Shown in pieces: positions 60,092 through 64,000 of a stretch of 64,000 bases of DNA. The position numbers and the translations under genes are program-made. The stretch spans positions 2,852,001-2,916,000 of the forward strand of contig BJKQ01000003.1 of assembly GCA_006538405.1 (NCBI GenBank), written 5' to 3'. The DNA is from Hansfordia pulvinata. Its lineage: Eukaryota > Ascomycota > Sordariomycetes > Xylariales. The notes under the pieces are model-generated. The model worked only from the letters and a program-made list of their open reading frames with translations. It ran no database searches and was not told the DNA's origin. How positions within the stretch are numbered: the stretch's first letter is position 1; each line of letters begins with the position of its first letter.

Positions 60092-62151
60092 GGCTTTATC
60101 GGCAGGGCCCAAAGGCCGCCCGAGGAGAGGCTGGAGCGATTCCCAGAGCCGACGCCGGGCGAAGTAGGAAAAACTGGAGGAGGTGCGGCAGAGAAGAATT
60201 CGCGCTCGAGGTGGTGCGCGGTATAAGGCGGACAGGGTGGCGGATGGCGAATGTCGGCTCTGACCAGGGCAGTGATTTGAAGTAGGAGCGAGAAGAGCGC
60301 CCAGTAGTCGGAAGAGGCACCCAGATAGATTGGGGAGGAGATCACGGGTGGAAGTTCTTGTAACGAGCGATGCCGCAGCTGTGTTGAGTGTGATGGAGCT
60401 GCTGGGTGGATGGCGATGACGCAAGACGCAAGGGCCGTGTCCGGGAAGATGGGCGCAGAGAAGATCTGAGAAGCTAGCGAAAGCGTGAGACGACGCGCGA
60501 CTAGGGCATCGCAGGAGGGAGGTGACACGAACGACGCTGAAAAGAGGGAAGCCAGAGGACCGTAGAATATGACGGACGTTAGCTGGAGAGCTGGGGAGAG
60601 ATGACGGAGGAGGCGACGCCGTTGTTGAATGCGCCCATGCCGCAGGCGAGTTCCGCAGGGTAGGTACTTCTAAGCAAGCGCCCCGCGAGCGAGGTACGGC
60701 GTACGAGTACCGGGAACGGGCTGAGGCGGCAGCCATCCATGCGCCCACGTCCTGATTTAGGCACGTGGCAGGTGCGCGGGAGCCCGTTTGGACGATTGAC
60801 GCGCATGTACGGGTACTTAAACTGCATGTATCGCACGCAATGCTGCCCACCTGGGCACTGTCGCGATCCTTTCTCGACGTACGTCCCAGTCTTGACGATT
60901 TCGCACGCAGGCGCAAAAGCCACGGGACATGAGGAGGGTAGATCCAATAAGGCGCGTAGTAAGAATGCAGATCGACCTTGACAACTTCATGGCTAAAGTA
61001 CGCCTTGATTACTTCAATGCGACTGCGGCTTGGCCTTAATGAATGCTTGCGACAGCGGCGAGGTACTCGATGTACATGACGATACTTCGTGGTGGGTGTA
61101 TTTTAAGAAAAAGAGGCGAACTAAGGCGGGGCTATCCGACAACTGGAAATCCATACCGGACCTCGCCGATTCTGCTTCTCGTACGAACTCGTAGCAGCTC
61201 ACACCCAACTTGAAGCCTTGCAACATCAGTCGCTCCTAACAGCTACCTGGGTAATAGAATGCAGCCTCGGTCTTCCAACCAACGAGACAGTGCCTCTTGA
61301 AATATCTGTACCTTAGGTACGGTAGTAAGATAGTAACTTCATGCTGCCTCGAATGAAGCCTATCCCATCGCGGCGTTCCTCGAATTGGGACACCGTTTGG
61401 GAAAATGCAACGAATGCCAAGTGTTTCCTCCGCGCGCCTCTCTTGCTTCGAGACTTGACCACTAAAGCACAATGAAGCTGGATGGCCAGGCCTGAGATGT
61501 TACATGCACCACCAGTCGCTTCCAGTGCATTTCTCGATCCATACTTAGGTACCTTGCTACCTGCGAGTACTCGTAGTACATGCCCGCACCTCATTCCAGA
61601 TCAGTCCATTTGACGTCGCTCAGACGCGGCGCGGCGCGCGGCTGGGCTGCTGGAAGGACCCCGCAATCCGGCGGAATGGTGGGGCACGACCCGATGACTC
61701 TTGAAAATTGCCAGGCCTGGCCCGAACAGCTCTCACAGCCTTTTCCGCCGGCGCGCGCCTCGTTAGTGCCCTGCCAATTTTTATCTTCCTCCCCATCACC
61801 ATCACCCAGCACCCCGGCCCCCCGCCTCGTCGTCTGCGCCCACCGCCACTGGACAACAGCTGCGGCTGTTCTCGCCAAAGCCCACACAACCATGCGATAG
61901 CAGCCGACCGCGCGATCCTTCCGACCGTCCCCTCCGCAACAACCTCCCGCAACAGCCGCCGCCCTGAGCCATCGCCGGCATCTGTCACTCTCCACCTGGG
62001 TCGACTGAGGCTATGAAGCGCCCGCTGATCTTGTTTCGCAATCGCTACCAACCCCGGCCCCTTTGAACTGAGCTTCGCTCACTTTCAATCCCATCTCGCT
62101 GACGAGTTGTCCGCTGCTGCGCAAGGCGTTTCCCCGGTCCTGCCCGCAGCC
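60092..62151. other. Divergent promoter region between DDHD gene and RPC1
   Basis: 2.06 kb between divergent starts, with no supportable gene. Variants of the GTACGAGTAC word occur near 60700 and 61566. The last 450 bp are C/T-rich on the plus strand, fitting the RPC1 leader. Overlapping frames on both strands at 61580-62050 are low in complexity. Confidence 0.55.
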
Positions 62152-64000
62152 ATGGCCACCATGACGGAAACCAAGGGCACCTCGGCCGTCGCCCCCATCA
62201 AGCACCAGGTCGTCGACAAGCTGCCCAAGCGCTTCAAGCAGATGAAGTTCGGCATCCAGTCCAACCAGGATATTGTGAACCAGGGCGTCATCGAGATTTC
62301 CGACCGCTCCATGTATGACATCGACAAAGGTCGTGAGCCCACTCAGAATGGCGTCCTCGACAAGCGCCTCGGTATCTCCTCCAAGACCGCCCTCTGCGCC
62401 ACCTGCGACCTTCGCCTTCAGGATTGCACAGGCCACTTCGGACACGTCCGCTTACCCCTGCCTGCTTTCCACATTGGCTATATCCGCTTCACCATCACCA
62501 TCCTCCAGGAGATTTGCAAGGACTGCTCCCGGGTCCTGCTGACCGAGCCTGAGCGCCGCCAGTTTCTCAAGGAGCTGCGCCGTCCCTTCATTGACAACAT
62601 GCGCCGCACCCAGATTCTCAAGAGGATCAACGAGCAGTGCCGCAAGGCCAAGCAGTGTCCTTACTGCGGCGCCGTCAACGGCCAGATTCGTAAGATTGGT
62701 GCTCTTAAGCTGGTCCACGACAAGTTTGTCGCATTCAACAAGTCCACTTCCCAAAAAAAGCAGCCCCCACCAGCAAGATCGAGTTCGACAACTCCTTCAA
62801 TGCTGCCCGCAAGCACATTGGCGATCTCGACAAGCACCTGCGCAAAGCTTACGAAGACCTCAACCCCCTGCGCGTTCTCAACCTCTTCAAGCAGGTCAGT
62901 CCGACCGACTGCGAGCTCCTAGGCCTCGACCCCATCGAAGGCAGACCGGAAATGTTCCTCTGGCAGTATTTGCCTGCACCCCCCGTCTGCATTCGCCCTC
63001 AGTGGCCCAGGAGGGCGCCAGTAACGAGGATGACATCACTGCGAGGCTAGGCGACATCGTCTTCGCCTGCGGCCTGATCAGAGCCGCGTTACAAAGGGGT
63101 ACCACTTTGGGCACCATCATGGAGCAGTGGGAGTTCCTCCAGCTCCAAATTGCCGTCTACGTAAACAGCGACGTGCCCGGCCTTCAAAACAGTGGCATTG
63201 TCAAGACTATGAGGGGCTTCTGCCAGCGCCTCAAGGGCAAGCAAGGTCGCTTCCGTGGCAACCTTTCCGGAAAGCGTGTCGACTTTTCTGGCCGAACTGT
63301 CATTTCTCCTGATCCCAATTTGGCCATTAACGAAGTGGCCGTCCCAGAGCTGGTTGCCAAGAACCTGACATATCCCGAGAGGGTTCACCGGGATAACATT
63401 CAGAAATTGCGCGAGTGTGTCATCAACGGGCCGAACGAACACCCCGGTGCTCAAGCTGTCCTGAAGACTGATGGCGATCACCCCCCCATGAGGACTTCGC
63501 TGCGTTTTGCAGACCGAAATATTGCTGCAAGAGACCTCCAGTTTGGTGACGTGGTTGAGCGCCATCTGGAAGACGGCGACATTGTCCTCTTCAACCGTCA
63601 ACCCTCCCTCCACAAGCTCAGTATCATGAGTCACTTCGCCAAAGTGCGTCCTTGGCGAACCTTCCGTCTCAATGAGTGTGCGTGTGGCCCATACAACGCC
63701 GACTTTGACGGCGACGAGATGAACCTGCACGTGCCTCAGACCGAGGAGGCCCGGGCCGAAGCCATGACCCTTATGGGCGTTGCCAACAATCTGATCACTC
63801 CGAAAAACGGAGAACCCATCATTGCCGCCACGCAAGATTTCATCACCGCGGCTTACCTCCTCAGCAGTAAAGATGTCTTCTTTGACCGCAAAACGTTTGC
63901 CTACATGTGCACACACATGGTGGATGGCATCACCCACCTCGACCTGCCCCCCCTGCAATCTATGCCCCTGTCAAGCTTTGGACAGGAAAGCAGGTCTTCA
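62152..64000 (+). CDS. RPC1: RNA polymerase III largest subunit (RPC1/RPC160), 5' part, three apparent frameshifts
   Basis: This is the largest catalytic subunit of RNA polymerase III, which makes tRNAs and 5S rRNA. The gene starts at ATG 62152 (CAGCCATGG) and runs off the window. Visible landmarks are KQMKFGIQS, the clamp zinc site [17 protein letters not shown], a second CxxC pair (CPYCG), LRVLNLFKQ, the [20 protein letters not shown] block, [12 protein letters not shown], and the metal-binding [13 protein letters not shown] from 63695. The family sequence is carried by three frames in turn, each step needing one extra base: at the A run 62753-62759, near 62991-62998, and at the C run 63947-63953. 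After the last, the frame resumes with KLWTGKQVF. No intron explains the shifts. Because two sites are homopolymers, the gene is essential, and the protein is otherwise perfect, I infer sequencing errors rather than a pseudogene. Confidence 0.93.
62753..62759 (+). other. Apparent -1 frameshift in RPC1, A homopolymer
   Basis: Seven A here put the family sequence ([10 protein letters not shown]) out of frame. Eight would restore it. The downstream frame changes from the phase of 62152 to the phase of 62760. Confidence 0.85.
62991..62998 (+). other. Apparent -1 frameshift in RPC1 near a CCC run
   Basis: VCIRP is followed in this frame by unrelated residues and a stop, while one base over the family continues as SVAQEG and DDITARLG. 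One missing base in or next to the CCC at 62996-62998 explains this. Confidence 0.8.
63947..63953 (+). other. Apparent -1 frameshift in RPC1, C homopolymer
   Basis: Seven C after CTG take the frame away from the conserved continuation. With eight, the sequence reads on as [19 protein letters not shown], which is the expected family sequence. Confidence 0.85.

Noticed and set aside
63089..63958. A 289-codon minus-strand frame opposite RPC1
   Set aside because: Antisense shadow of a strongly conserved coding sequence.
62152..64000. RPC1 as a true pseudogene
   Set aside because: The protein sequence is intact apart from three single-base losses, two of them in homopolymers. There is no decay elsewhere, and the gene is essential in fungi. 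Sequencing error is the simpler explanation.

Overview
The window is nuclear DNA of a filamentous ascomycete (Pezizomycotina). Hypocreales is my guess from protein flavour and intergenic style and is not proven. The evidence is short GT-AG introns of about 50-170 bp with CTAAC/CTGAC-like branch sites, GC-rich genes with long intergenic spaces, and a sharply bounded AT-rich island full of transposons mutated in the manner of repeat-induced point mutation (RIP).

Layout. 1-5694 is ordinary GC-rich DNA with one well-supported gene, ORM1 (minus, three exons, 2808-3593). 5695-37088 is an AT-rich island of about 31.4 kb with no intact gene. 37089-64000 is ordinary DNA with six conserved housekeeping genes: a five-knuckle AIR1/AIR2-type protein (plus, 39198-41390), a UBP3/USP10-type deubiquitinase (plus, five exons, 43796-46979), a SAE2/CtIP/Ctp1-type DNA-repair protein (minus, two exons, 48388-50877), a GIS2/CNBP-type seven-knuckle protein (plus, seven exons, 54012-55323), a DDHD-domain phospholipase (minus, five exons, 56450-60091) and the start of RPC1, the RNA polymerase III largest subunit (plus, 62152 to the window end). 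Neighbouring genes alternate between convergent and divergent. They share no pathway that I can see, beyond a general theme of RNA and membrane-lipid homeostasis.

The island can be resolved by hand into nested insertions. (1) A DNA transposon of about 3.43 kb has terminal inverted repeats beginning GGCCCTGAG and a 3-bp TTA target duplication, and it defines the outer limits (5698-37085). (2) Inside it lies a minus-strand Ty3/gypsy element, A, with 184-bp LTRs. It is a head-to-tail tandem of one full copy and one internally deleted copy (8822-28784). (3) A second minus-strand Ty3/gypsy element, B (15338-23212, LTRs 153/154 bp, TSD TTATT), is nested in the full copy of A. (4) A plus-strand chromodomain Ty3/gypsy element, C (29084-37064, 538-bp LTRs, TSD CAGCT), sits within the right TIR of the DNA transposon. 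When B is removed, the internal regions shared by the two A copies have exactly the same length (4,531 bp), which supports the reconstruction.

Other points of interest. Surviving CpA/TpG dinucleotides in the island are mostly in CAC/GTG context. RPC1 carries three apparent single-base deletions, two of them in homopolymer runs, which look like sequencing errors rather than gene death. The SAE2 homologue appears to lack the CxxC motif of its family. GIS2 has six introns that all fall inside zinc-knuckle codons. A GTACGAGTAC-like motif recurs in intergenic DNA. I found no tRNA, rRNA or CRISPR array.
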